A stretch of 64,000 nt of DNA from Pseudomonadota bacterium (GTDB taxonomy: Bacteria > Pseudomonadota > Gammaproteobacteria > Burkholderiales > Burkholderiaceae_C), in NCBI GenBank assembly GCA_023387335.1, contig JAEWIF010000004.1, positions 310,001-374,000 of the forward strand. Reading direction: 5' to 3'. Below the pieces are notes generated by a model. That model had not been told where the DNA came from. It searched no databases and saw only the letters and a list, made by a program, of their open reading frames with translations. Position numbers and translations under genes: made by a program. Shown here in pieces: positions 35,805-44,249 of the stretch (its first letter is position 1; each line of letters begins with the position of its first letter).

Positions 35805-36710
35805 ATGCTGTTCGTCGCCCCGAGTGGCGGCGCCGGCACGCTGGAGCGGCAGGAGCGGCGTTTCGCGCTCGCCCTGTTCGCCCCGGCGTTCCTGCTGCTG
35901 CTGATCACCACCACCGCGCCGCTGGTGTTCCTGGCCTGGAACAGCCTGCAGAAGCTGGACATGAGCATGCCCTGGCTGTCCGGCTTCGCGGGGCTGGACA
36001 ACTACACCAAGATGGGCGGCGATCCGCGGTTCTGGAGTTCGCTCTGGCTCACCTTCATCTACACCGCGTCGACGGTGGTGCTGCAGGTGGTGATCGGCCT
36101 GTCGCTCGCGCTGCTGGTGCTGCGCATCCCCAAGGGGCAGGGCCTGCTGCGCGTGGCGGCGATCCTGCCGATCGTGCTGGCGCCGGTGGTGGTGGGCCTG
36201 TTCTGGCGCACGCTGGTGCTCTCGCCCGATGTCGGCCTGGTGGACCTGGTCACGCGCACGCTCGGCCTGGGCAGCCACAACTGGCTAGGCGACCCGCAGC
36301 TGGCGCTGATCTCGGTGATCGCCATCCACACCTGGCAGTGGACGCCGTTCGCCTTCCTGGTGCTGCTGGCGACGCTGGCCACGCTGCCGCCCGACGTCTA
36401 TGAGGCCGCGCGGCTGGACCGCGCGAGCGCGTGGCAGCGCTTCCGCTTCATCACGCTGCCGCTGATCCGGCCGGCGGTGGTGATGGTGGTGATCCTGCGC
36501 ACGATGACGGCGCTCTCCGCCTTCGCGGCGATCTTCGCGGCCACCGGCGGCGGGCCGGGCACCTCGACCGAGATTCTCAATCTCTACGCGTACCGCACCT
36601 CGTTCACCGAACTGAACATCGGCTACGGCTCCTCGCTCGCGATGGTGCTGCTGGCGATCACGGTGTTCGTGTCCTGGCTGCTGTTCCGCCGCAGGAAGGC
36701 GCGCACATGA
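35805..36710 (+). CDS. sugar ABC transporter permease 1 (MalF-like)
   Basis: A 301-residue inner-membrane permease with six predicted helices and the EAA cytoplasmic loop seen as YEAARLDRASAWQRFRFITLPLI (coupling to the ATPase). The N-terminus MLFVAPSGGAGTLERQERRFA is cytoplasmic, before helix 1 (about residues 26-48). It forms the heterodimeric channel with the next permease; their genes overlap by ATGA. Confidence 0.93.
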   Translation: MLFVAPSGGAGTLERQERRFALALFAPAFLLLLITTTAPLVFLAWNSLQKLDMSMPWLSGFAGLDNYTKMGGDPRFWSSLWLTFIYTASTVVLQVVIGLSLALLVLRIPKGQGLLRVAAILPIVLAPVVVGLFWRTLVLSPDVGLVDLVTRTLGLGSHNWLGDPQLALISVIAIHTWQWTPFAFLVLLATLATLPPDVYEAARLDRASAWQRFRFITLPLIRPAVVMVVILRTMTALSAFAAIFAATGGGPGTSTEILNLYAYRTSFTELNIGYGSSLAMVLLAITVFVSWLLFRRRKART

Positions 36711-37546
36711 ACCGTCGTCTTCCTCGCACCGTCACGCTCTACGTGATCGCCGGCCTGCTGGTGTCGGTGTGGGCCTTCCCCGTGCTGTGGGCGCTGCTCA
36801 CCTCGTTCAAGACCGAGCGCGACGTGCTGGCCTATCCGCCGCTGCTGGTGTTCACGCCCACCCTGGCCAACTACCGCGACGTGCTGTGGGGACCCGCATC
36901 GATCCTGCCGAACCTGTGGTCCAGCATGGTGGTGAGCGTGGGCGCGACCGTGTTCACCATGTTGTTCGCCGTGCCTGCCGCCTACGCGCTGGCGCGGCTG
37001 CGCTATCCAGGCAAGCGGGCCAGCGGCTTCTACGTGCTGGCCACGCAGATGCTGCCGCCAGTGGGCCTGATCATTCCCTACTACCTGGTGCTGCAGCGCG
37101 TCGGCGGGCTGGACACCTACAGCGGCCTGGTGGCGATCTACCTCACCTTCTCGCTGCCGTTCGCGATCTGGCTGATGGTCTCGTACTTCGAGGACCTGCC
37201 CTACGAGATGGAAGAGGCCGCGCTGCTGGACCGCGCCGGGCGGCTGCGCGCGCTCTGGTACGTGATCCTTCCGCAGGTGCGCGGCGGCATCGCGGTGACG
37301 ACGGTGTTCGTGTTCCTCAACGCGTGGAACGAATTCATGTTCGCGGTGGTGCTGGGCGGCAACAAGGTCCGTCCGGTCACGGTGGCGATGTTCAATTTCA
37401 TTTCAGTCGAGCAGACGCAGTGGGCGCGCCTGGCCGCCGGCGCGATGGTGGCGATGGCGCCCGTCATCCTGGTCGGCCTGCTGGCGCAGCGGCACATCGT
37501 CAAGGGGCTCACCGTGGGCGCGGTCAAGGGAGGTGGCCGGCGATGA
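36707..37546 (+). CDS. sugar ABC transporter permease 2 (MalG-like)
   Basis: A 279-residue permease with six helices. The N-terminal helix TLYVIAGLLVSVWAFPVLWALLTSFK and the EAA loop EEAALLDRAGRLRALWYVILP are typical of CUT1-class MalG partners. The C-terminus RHIVKGLTVGAVKGGGR matches the family ending. Overlaps both the preceding permease stop and the following ATPase start by ATGA. Confidence 0.93.
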   Translation: MNRRLPRTVTLYVIAGLLVSVWAFPVLWALLTSFKTERDVLAYPPLLVFTPTLANYRDVLWGPASILPNLWSSMVVSVGATVFTMLFAVPAAYALARLRYPGKRASGFYVLATQMLPPVGLIIPYYLVLQRVGGLDTYSGLVAIYLTFSLPFAIWLMVSYFEDLPYEMEEAALLDRAGRLRALWYVILPQVRGGIAVTTVFVFLNAWNEFMFAVVLGGNKVRPVTVAMFNFISVEQTQWARLAAGAMVAMAPVILVGLLAQRHIVKGLTVGAVKGGGRR

Positions 37547-38601
37547 ACAAGAAGCAAGGCAACGTGCGCCTGTCCGGCGTGGTCAAGCGGCACGGCGAAA
37601 CCACCGTGCTGCACGGCGTGGACCTGGAGATCCGCGCGGGCGAGTTCTTCGTGCTGCTCGGGCCCTCGGGTTCCGGCAAGACGACGACGCTGCGCATCCT
37701 GGCGGGGCTGGAGCAGGTCAGCGAAGGCCAGGTGCACATGGACGAGGTCGACGTCACCGGCGCCGAGCCGGGCGAGCGCGACGTCGCCATGGTGTTCCAG
37801 AGCTACGCGCTCTATCCGCACATGACGGTGGCCGAGAACATCGGCTTCCCGCTGAAGATGGTGGGCACGCCGCGCGAGCAGACCGACAAGGCGGTGCAGG
37901 ACGCGGCCGCGCGGGTGAGCATCGGCCACCTGCTGGCGCGCCGGCCCGGCCAGCTGTCGGGCGGGCAGCAGCAGCGCGTGGCGCTGGCGCGCGCCATCGT
38001 GCGGCAGCCCAAGCTGTTCCTGCTGGACGAGCCGCTCTCGAACCTGGACGCCAAGCTGCGGCTGGAGACGCGCCTGGAGCTCAAGCAGCTGCAGCGCTCT
38101 CTGGGCGTCACCACCGTCTACGTCACGCACGACCAGGAAGAGGCGATGACGCTCGCCGACCGCGTGGCCGTCTTCATGGACGGCCGCATCGTGCAGGTGG
38201 CGACGCCGCGCGACATCTACAGCCGGCCCGCGCAGGTGTCCGTGGCCGGCTTCATCGGCACGCCGCCGATGAACCTGGTGCCCGCCTCCTGGCAGGGCGA
38301 CACGGTGGTGCTGGACGGCGTGGCGCATCCGGTGGCCGCGTCGACGGCGCAGGCGCGCGAAGTGGTGCTGGGCGTGCGGCCCGGCGAACTGCGCGCGGGC
38401 ACCGGCGGCACGCCGGCGCGCGTGGAATACGTCGAGGAACTGGGCGACCACTGCATCGTGGATCTGCAGGCCGGCGGCCAGCGGATGAAGCTCAAGGCCG
38501 ATGGCGCCGCGCGCCTGGGCGAAGGCGCCACCACGTCGCTGAGCTTCGCGCCGAATGCCGCCCACATCTTCGACCGCGCGAGCGGCGAGCGACTGAACTG
38601 A
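37543..38601 (+). CDS. ABC transporter ATP-binding protein (MalK/UgpC-like)
   Basis: A 352-residue ATPase. Walker A GPSGSGKTTTLR (residues about 43-54), Q-loop VFQSYALYPHMTVAEN, signature LSGGQQQRVALARA, Walker B LFLLDEPLSNLD and switch His THDQEEAM are all intact. A C-terminal TOBE/OB regulatory domain (about 240-352) is present, as in MalK and UgpC. CUT1 ATPases of this type often serve several importers. Third overlapping junction of the operon; the sulfatase follows after 22 bp. Confidence 0.94.
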   Translation: MNKKQGNVRLSGVVKRHGETTVLHGVDLEIRAGEFFVLLGPSGSGKTTTLRILAGLEQVSEGQVHMDEVDVTGAEPGERDVAMVFQSYALYPHMTVAENIGFPLKMVGTPREQTDKAVQDAAARVSIGHLLARRPGQLSGGQQQRVALARAIVRQPKLFLLDEPLSNLDAKLRLETRLELKQLQRSLGVTTVYVTHDQEEAMTLADRVAVFMDGRIVQVATPRDIYSRPAQVSVAGFIGTPPMNLVPASWQGDTVVLDGVAHPVAASTAQAREVVLGVRPGELRAGTGGTPARVEYVEELGDHCIVDLQAGGQRMKLKADGAARLGEGATTSLSFAPNAAHIFDRASGERLN

Positions 38602-38623
38602 TCGCACTCAAGAAGGAATCGCG

Positions 38624-40243
38624 ATGGACAAGAAGCGCCCCAACATCCTGCTCATCCTGAACGACGACATGGGCTACTCGGACATCGGCTGCTACGGCGG
38701 CGAGGTCGAGACTCCCAACCTGGACCGGCTGGCCGCCAACGGCCTGCGGTTCTCGCAGTTCTACAACACGGCGCGCTGCAGCCCGTCGCGCGCGTCGCTG
38801 CTCACCGGCCTGCATCCGCACCAGACCGGCATCGGCATCCTCACCTACGACTCGGGTCCCGAGGGCTACGCCGGCAACCTGAACCAGCGCTGCGCCACCA
38901 TCCCCGAGGTGTTGAAGCAGGCCGGCTATCGCAGCTACCTGAGCGGCAAGTGGCACGTGTCGAGCAACCTGAAGGAGCCGACCGATTCCTGGCCGATGCA
39001 GCGCGGCTTCGACGACTTCTTCGGCACCATCATCGGCGCCGGCAGCTTCTACGACCCCAACACGCTGACGCGCCGCAACGAGAACGCCGAGCACGAGGCG
39101 CGCGCGCCGGGCTTCTTCTACACCGACGCCATCAACGACGAGGCGGTGAAGTTCCTGCGCCGGCACAAGGCCGAGCATCCGGACAAGCCCTTCTTCCAGT
39201 ACGTGGCCCACACCGCGCCGCACTGGCCGCTGCATGCGCACCCGGAAGACATCGCCAGGTACAAGGGCCGCTTCGACGAGGGCTGGGACAGCCTGCGCGA
39301 GAAGCGCCTGGAGCGGCTGGTGGCCAGTGGCATCCTGGACAAGCAGTGGAAGCTCACCGGCCGCGATCCGCGCCAGCCGCCCTGGACCGACGCCGAGCAC
39401 AAGGCCTGGCTGGCCAACTGCATGGAGGTGTACGCCGCCCAGATCGACCGGATGGACCAGGGCATCGGCCGCATCATCGCCGCGCTGCAGGACATGGGCG
39501 AGCTGGACAACACGCTGGTGATCTTCCTGTCCGACAACGGCGCCTGCGCCGAGGACATCCCGGAAGGCGTGAGCATCGACGAACTGGTGAACAAGCTGAT
39601 GATCGCGCGCTCGCACACCCGCGACGGCCGCGTCGTGCGCATCGGCAACAACCCCGACATCGCGCCCGGCCCCGAGGATACGTACCAGAGCTACGGCCAG
39701 GCCTGGGCCAACCTCTCGAACACGCCGTTCCGCCTGTACAAGCACTGGACGCACGAGGGCGGCATCAGCACGCCGCTGATCTTCCATTGGCCCCAGGGCA
39801 TCGCGCAGAAGGGCGAGATCCGCCACACGCCGGGCTACCTGCCGGACATCATGGCGACGCTCGTCGACGTCGCGGGCGTGCCATACCCGCAGCAGCTGGA
39901 CGGCCGCAGCATCCTGCCGCTGGAAGGCCATTCGCTGAAGCAGTCGTTCCCCCAGGACGCCGGGCAGCGTCCGCCGATGTTCTGGGAGCACGAAGGCAAC
40001 GGCGCCATGCGCGACGGCCGCTGGAAGCTGGTGCGCGAGTACCCCAGGGACTGGGAGCTGTACGACATGGAGGCCGACCGCACCGAGACGCGCAACCTGG
40101 CCGGCCAGTTCCCCGAGCGCGTGGCGGCCATGAAGCGGGCCTATGAAGAGTGGGCCGCGCGCTGCGGCGTGCTGCCGCGCGACAAGATCGTGGCGCTGAT
40201 GCGCAGCCAGGGCGTCACCAAGGCCTTCTGGGAAGACGAGTGA
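38624..40243 (+). CDS. type I sulfatase (arylsulfatase), cytoplasmic
   Basis: A 539-residue sulfatase of the alkaline-phosphatase superfamily. The metal-binding NDDMGYSDIGCYGG opens the chain, and the formylglycine site is Cys52 in CSPSRASLLTG, the canonical C-x-P-S-R followed by LTG. GKWHVS supplies the conserved Lys and His; HTAPHWPLH and the metal-site SDNGAC follow. There is no signal peptide, so it should work in the cytoplasm after import of the sulfate ester by the upstream ABC system. Activity requires oxidation of Cys52 by the FGE encoded directly downstream (4-bp overlap). Natural substrate unknown; a sulfated sugar fits the LacI and sugar-type transporter. Confidence 0.93.
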   Translation: MDKKRPNILLILNDDMGYSDIGCYGGEVETPNLDRLAANGLRFSQFYNTARCSPSRASLLTGLHPHQTGIGILTYDSGPEGYAGNLNQRCATIPEVLKQAGYRSYLSGKWHVSSNLKEPTDSWPMQRGFDDFFGTIIGAGSFYDPNTLTRRNENAEHEARAPGFFYTDAINDEAVKFLRRHKAEHPDKPFFQYVAHTAPHWPLHAHPEDIARYKGRFDEGWDSLREKRLERLVASGILDKQWKLTGRDPRQPPWTDAEHKAWLANCMEVYAAQIDRMDQGIGRIIAALQDMGELDNTLVIFLSDNGACAEDIPEGVSIDELVNKLMIARSHTRDGRVVRIGNNPDIAPGPEDTYQSYGQAWANLSNTPFRLYKHWTHEGGISTPLIFHWPQGIAQKGEIRHTPGYLPDIMATLVDVAGVPYPQQLDGRSILPLEGHSLKQSFPQDAGQRPPMFWEHEGNGAMRDGRWKLVREYPRDWELYDMEADRTETRNLAGQFPERVAAMKRAYEEWAARCGVLPRDKIVALMRSQGVTKAFWEDE

Positions 40244-41202
40244 AATCCTGCTGCGTCCCGGGCCGCGAGGGCGCCGCCACGGTGGCGGTGCCGTTGCAGG
40301 CCGGACGCGCGGGTTCGGACGCGGCGCGCATCGACTGGGTCGAGCTGCCGGGTGGCCGGTTCCTGATGGGGACGGACGCGGTCGAGGAAGGTTTCGCGGA
40401 AGACGGCGAAGGCCCGGCGCGCGAGGTGGAGCTGGCGTCGTTCGCCATCGCGCGCACGGCGGTCACCAACGCGCAGTTCCGCGCCTTCGTGCGCGCCACT
40501 TCGTACATCACCGAGGCCGAGCAGGCCGGCTCGTCGTTCGTGTTCTGGCTGCAGGTCGAGCCGGAGCGCCGCGCCGCGATCCGCCAGGTGTCGCGCGAGC
40601 TGCCCTGGTGGCTGCCGGTGGAAGGCGCCTGCTGGCAGCGGCCGGCCGGGCCCGGTAGCTGGATCCACGATCGGCTGGACCATCCGGTGGTGCACGTCTC
40701 CTGGAACGATGCCGCCGCGTACTGCGCCTGGGCGGGAGCGCAGCTGCCGACCGAGGCGCAGTGGGAGTTCGCCGCGCGCGGCGGGCTGGCCGGAAAGCGC
40801 TATGCCTGGGGCGACGAGCTCGAGCCGGGAGGACAGCGGCGCTGCAACATCTGGCAGGGCGAGTTCCCCTCGAAGCCGGCCCCGGGCTGGTCGCCCGGCA
40901 CGGTGCCGGCCGGCGACTTCGAGCCGAACGGCTGGGGCCTGCGCCAGATGGCCGGCAACACCTGGGAGTGGTGCGCCGACTGGGCCAGCCCCGACTACCA
41001 CCGCAGCACCGCGGCGCGCGATCCGCTGCAGGACAAGCCGACGGGCCGGCGCTCGCTGCGCGGTGGATCGTTCCTCTGCCACGAGTCGTACTGCAACCGC
41101 TACCGGGTGGCGGCGCGCGGCTCCAACACGCCGGACAGCAGCGCGGGCAACTGCGGCTTTCGCGTCGTCGCCCTTGCCGGCGCCAGCCGCCGGTCAGTGT
41201 GA
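40240..41202 (+). CDS. formylglycine-generating enzyme (sulfatase activator)
   Basis: A 320-residue FGE/SUMF1-type oxidase. The C-terminal SFLCHESYCNRYRVAARGSN holds the copper-binding cysteine pair, Cys280 and Cys285, with the spacing of characterised FGEs, then NTPDSSAGNCGFRVV. Other family marks are LPGGRFLMGTD, HPVVHVSWNDAAAYCAW, LPTEAQWEFAARGG and MAGNTWEWCADW. It would convert Cys52 of the neighbouring sulfatase to formylglycine in an O2-dependent reaction. The GTG start overlaps the sulfatase stop (GTGA). A longer start within the sulfatase gene lacks conservation. Confidence 0.93.
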   Translation: MKSCCVPGREGAATVAVPLQAGRAGSDAARIDWVELPGGRFLMGTDAVEEGFAEDGEGPAREVELASFAIARTAVTNAQFRAFVRATSYITEAEQAGSSFVFWLQVEPERRAAIRQVSRELPWWLPVEGACWQRPAGPGSWIHDRLDHPVVHVSWNDAAAYCAWAGAQLPTEAQWEFAARGGLAGKRYAWGDELEPGGQRRCNIWQGEFPSKPAPGWSPGTVPAGDFEPNGWGLRQMAGNTWEWCADWASPDYHRSTAARDPLQDKPTGRRSLRGGSFLCHESYCNRYRVAARGSNTPDSSAGNCGFRVVALAGASRRSV

Positions 41203-41234
41203 GGCGGCCGGTCGCTGGGGGACAATCGAGGGTG

Positions 41235-42809
41235 ATGACAAGACAAGAAGCATGGGCCCGGCTGGCCTCGGCCGGGCCTTTTGACGTGGTGGTGGTGGGA
41301 GGAGGAGCGACGGGGCTGGGCGTGGCCCTGGACGCGGCGGCGCGCGGGTTTTCGGTGGCGCTGCTCGAATCCCACGACTTCGGCGGCGGCACCTCTTCGC
41401 GGGCGACCAAGCTGGTCCACGGCGGCGTGCGCTACCTGGCGCAGGGCAACATCGCGCTGGTGCGCGAGGCGCTCCACGAGCGCACCGTGCTGCTGCGCAA
41501 CGCGCCGCACCTGGCGCAGCCGCTGGCCTTCGTCATGCCTTCGTACAAGATGTGGGAGACGCCGTTCTACGGAACGGGCCTGAAGCTGTACGACGCGCTG
41601 GCCGGCAAGGCGGGACTGGCGCCGACCCGCTTCCTTTCACGTTCCGAGACCCTGGCGGCCCTGCCGACCGCGCAGGCGGCCGGCCTCAAGGGCGGCGTCG
41701 AGTACTGGGACGGCCAGTTCGACGATGCGCGGCTGGCGCTGGCGCTGGCGCGCACGGCCGAGGCCAAGGGCGCGGTGCTGCTCAATTACTGCCCCGTCAC
41801 CGGGTTGCTGCATGAAGGCGGCAAGCTGGTCGGCGTGCGCGCCGAGGACCGCGAGACCGGCCGCAGCCTGGAAGTGAGGGCGCGCTGCGTCATCAACGCC
41901 GCCGGCGTCTGGGTGGACCAGCTGCGCGAGCTCGATGGACAGGCGGTCGGCAAGCCGGTGCGGCCGATGGTGGCGCCCAGCCAGGGCGTGCACGTGGTGG
42001 TCGACCGCAAGTTCCTGCCGGGCCGGCACGCGCTGATGGTGCCCAAGACCGCCGATGGGCGCGTGCTGTTCGGCGTGCCGTGGCTGGGCAAGGTCATCCT
42101 GGGCACGACCGACACGCCGCGCACCGACATGCCGCGCGAGCCGCGGCCGTTCGAGGAGGAACTGGCCTTCATCCTCGGCGAGGCGCGCCGCTACCTGTCC
42201 ACGGCGCCCACGCTGGCTGATGTCCGCAGCGTCTGGGTCGGGCTGCGTCCGCTGGTCAAGCCGCAGGACGACAACGGCGGCCACACCAAGGCGATCAGCC
42301 GCGAGCACACCGTGCTGGTGAGCCGCTCCGGCCTGGTCACGGTGACCGGCGGCAAGTGGACCACCTACCGCGCCATGGCCGAGGACGTGCTCGATCGCTG
42401 CTTCGAGGCGCAGCTCCTGTCGGCCTCCGTGGGCGGAGTGACCACCAACTTGAAGCTGGTCGGTGGGGATGTCGCGCCGTCCGCCGCGGTGCCGATCTGC
42501 GAGGCCCCCGGTCTCCATGCGTACGGCTCGGAAGCCGCGCGGGTCCAGGCGCTGCCGGGCGCCGGCGCCGAACTGGGCGGCGGCCTGACCGAAGCGATGG
42601 TGCGGTTCGCCGCCCGCGAGGAATACGCGCGGACGGTGGAAGACGTGCTGGCGCGGCGGTCGCGCCTGCTGTTCCTGGATGCCGCCCTGGCCGCCCGCCT
42701 GGGGCCGGTGGTCGCCCGGCTCCTGCGCGAGGAAACCGGCGCCGACCCGCGCGAATCCGACTTCGCCGGGCTGGCCGCCGGCTACCTGCCGCTGCGCCAG
42801 CCGGCGTGA
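41235..42809 (+). CDS. glpD: aerobic glycerol-3-phosphate dehydrogenase
   Basis: A 524-residue FAD-dependent dehydrogenase linking glycerol-3-phosphate oxidation to ubiquinone. FAD-binding VVVVGGGATGLGVALDAAARG, TSSRATKLVHGGVRYL, FYGTGLKLYDAL and TVTGGKWTTYRAMAEDVLD are the GlpD signatures; a C-terminal DAO_C domain follows. It starts 32 bp after the FGE gene with no visible terminator, so it might be transcribed from the sulfatase operon, although GlpD is a general enzyme. The next feature is the ribosomal promoter. Confidence 0.93.
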   Translation: MTRQEAWARLASAGPFDVVVVGGGATGLGVALDAAARGFSVALLESHDFGGGTSSRATKLVHGGVRYLAQGNIALVREALHERTVLLRNAPHLAQPLAFVMPSYKMWETPFYGTGLKLYDALAGKAGLAPTRFLSRSETLAALPTAQAAGLKGGVEYWDGQFDDARLALALARTAEAKGAVLLNYCPVTGLLHEGGKLVGVRAEDRETGRSLEVRARCVINAAGVWVDQLRELDGQAVGKPVRPMVAPSQGVHVVVDRKFLPGRHALMVPKTADGRVLFGVPWLGKVILGTTDTPRTDMPREPRPFEEELAFILGEARRYLSTAPTLADVRSVWVGLRPLVKPQDDNGGHTKAISREHTVLVSRSGLVTVTGGKWTTYRAMAEDVLDRCFEAQLLSASVGGVTTNLKLVGGDVAPSAAVPICEAPGLHAYGSEAARVQALPGAGAELGGGLTEAMVRFAAREEYARTVEDVLARRSRLLFLDAALAARLGPVVARLLREETGADPRESDFAGLAAGYLPLRQPA

Positions 42810-42832
42810 AGCCCCGCCTTTGCAGGCGCCGT

Positions 42833-42860
42833 TTGACAAGGCCTGTGGATAAGGCATAAT
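42833..42860 (+). promoter_or_regulatory. sigma70-like promoter of the spc/alpha ribosomal operon
   Basis: TTGACA (42833-42838), a 16-base spacer and CATAAT (42855-42860) make a near-consensus promoter between glpD and rplN. Transcription would begin near 42867, giving a leader of about 130 bases before the rplN ATG. Confidence 0.8.
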
Positions 42861-42865
42861 CGCGG

Positions 42866-42999
42866 GCTCGCCTGTTTTTTGGGCGAGCTATCTGCCTTCC
42901 CGGAGGCGCCAGGTGTGCCAGGCGCCGACGACAGGCCCAAGACTGACCTGATTTGCCGGCATGGTGCCGGCGCCTCAGGGAAAAGTTGGGAATACACAA
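42866..42999 (+). promoter_or_regulatory. structured 5' leader of rplN
   Basis: Immediately at the predicted transcript start, GCTCGCC (42866-42872) pairs with GGCGAGC (42882-42888) around a U-rich loop. Further on GGCGCC...GGCGCC and GCCGGC...GCCGGC repeats can form two more hairpins before the ribosome site. It could stabilise the mRNA or bind a ribosomal protein; no known motif is recognised. Confidence 0.5.
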
Positions 43000-43368
43000 A
43001 TGATCCAGACTGAATCCCGGCTCGAAGTCGCCGACAACACGGGCGCGAAGTCCGTGCTTTGCATCAAGGTGCTCGGTGGCTCCAAGCGTCGCTACGCCAG
43101 CGTGGGCGACATCATCAAGGTGAGCATCAAGGAAGCCGCTCCCCGCGGTCGCGTCAAGAAGGGCGAGGTCTACAGCGCCGTCGTGGTGCGCACCGCCAAG
43201 GGCATCCGCCGCGGTGATGGCTCGCTCGTGAAGTTCGACGGCAATGCCGCCGTGCTGCTCAACAACAAGCTGGAGCCGATCGGCACCCGCATCTTCGGCC
43301 CGGTGACGCGCGAGCTGCGCACCGAGAAGTTCATGAAGATCGTGTCGCTGGCCCCCGAAGTCCTCTAA
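43000..43368 (+). CDS. rplN: 50S ribosomal protein L14
   Basis: 122 residues, the standard L14 length. MIQTESRLEVADNTGAKSVL and the ARELR-like ending VTRELRTEKFMKIVSLAPEVL are diagnostic. L14 sits at the subunit interface contacting 16S rRNA. The ATG at 43000 is used because L14 always begins MIQ; an ATG 13 codons upstream lies in the leader. First gene of the operon. Confidence 0.98.
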   Translation: MIQTESRLEVADNTGAKSVLCIKVLGGSKRRYASVGDIIKVSIKEAAPRGRVKKGEVYSAVVVRTAKGIRRGDGSLVKFDGNAAVLLNNKLEPIGTRIFGPVTRELRTEKFMKIVSLAPEVL

Positions 43369-43380
43369 GGAACCGAAGAC

Positions 43381-43698
43381 ATGAACAAGATTCGCAAAGG
43401 CGACGAGGTCATCGTCCTCGCGGGCCGTGACAAGGGCAAGCGCGGCAAGGTCGTGCTGCGCAAGGACGACGACCGCGTGGTGGTCGAGGGCATCAACCTG
43501 GTGAAGAAGCACACCAAGCCCAACCCGATGAAGGGCACCACCGGCGGCATCGTGGAAAAGGCCATGCCGATCCACCAGTCCAACGTGGCGATCTTCAATC
43601 CCGCCACCGGCAAGGCCGACCGCGTCGGCATCAAGGTCCAGGACGACAAGCGCGTGCGCGTCTTCAAGTCCAGCGGCGAAGAGATCAAGGTGGCATGA
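43381..43698 (+). CDS. rplX: 50S ribosomal protein L24
   Basis: 105 residues with the N-terminal KOW motif (IRKGDEVIVLAGRDKGKRGKV) that nucleates early 50S assembly on 23S rRNA, and the usual VEGINLVKKHTKPNP. Separated from rplN by 12 bp, with AGGAACCGAAG as ribosome site. Confidence 0.98.
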   Translation: MNKIRKGDEVIVLAGRDKGKRGKVVLRKDDDRVVVEGINLVKKHTKPNPMKGTTGGIVEKAMPIHQSNVAIFNPATGKADRVGIKVQDDKRVRVFKSSGEEIKVA

Positions 43699-43700
43699 CC

Positions 43701-44240
43701 ATGGCACGACTGCAACAGCACTATCGCGAGAAGGTCGCCCCCGAGCTGGCCAAGAAGTTCGGCTACAAGTCGCCGATGGAAATCCCGCGCCTCACCAAGA
43801 TCACGCTGAACATGGGCGTGAGCGAGGCCGTGGCCGACAAGAAGGTGATGGACAACGCCGTCGGCGACCTGACCAAGATCGCCGGCCAGAAGCCCGTCGT
43901 GACGAAGGCCAAGAAGGCCATCGCCGGCTTCAAGATCCGCGAAGGCCAGGCCATCGGCTGCATGGTCACCCTGCGCGGCGAGAAGATGTACGAGTTCCTC
44001 GACCGTTTCGTCACCGTGGCCCTGCCCCGCGTGCGCGACTTCCGCGGCATCTCCGGCCGCGCCTTCGACGGCCGCGGCAACTACAACATCGGCGTGAAGG
44101 AACAGATCATCTTCCCCGAGATCGAGTACGACAAGGTCGACGCCCTGCGCGGCCTGAACATCAGCATCACCACATCGGCCAAGACCGACGAGGAAGCCAA
44201 GGCGCTCCTCCAGGGCTTCCGTTTCCCGTTCAAGAACTGA
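43701..44240 (+). CDS. rplE: 50S ribosomal protein L5
   Basis: 179 residues starting MARLQQHYREKVAPELAKKF; L5 binds 5S rRNA in the central protuberance. Another in-frame ATG at 43695 overlaps the rplX stop and would add Met-Thr. AAGGTGG at 43687-43693 serves either start, and homology favours MARLQQ. Typical ISGRAFDGRGNYNIGVKEQIIFPEI region is present. Confidence 0.97.
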   Translation: MARLQQHYREKVAPELAKKFGYKSPMEIPRLTKITLNMGVSEAVADKKVMDNAVGDLTKIAGQKPVVTKAKKAIAGFKIREGQAIGCMVTLRGEKMYEFLDRFVTVALPRVRDFRGISGRAFDGRGNYNIGVKEQIIFPEIEYDKVDALRGLNISITTSAKTDEEAKALLQGFRFPFKN

Positions 44241-44249
44241 AGGTACATC

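Noticed and set aside
37201..39991. Long minus-strand frames opposite the ABC ATPase and sulfatase
   Set aside because: Shadows of genes with intact Walker and CxPSR motifs on the plus strand.
43695..43700. Alternative L5 start two codons upstream
   Set aside because: Overlaps the rplX stop and adds Met-Thr not found in L5; kept only as a note.
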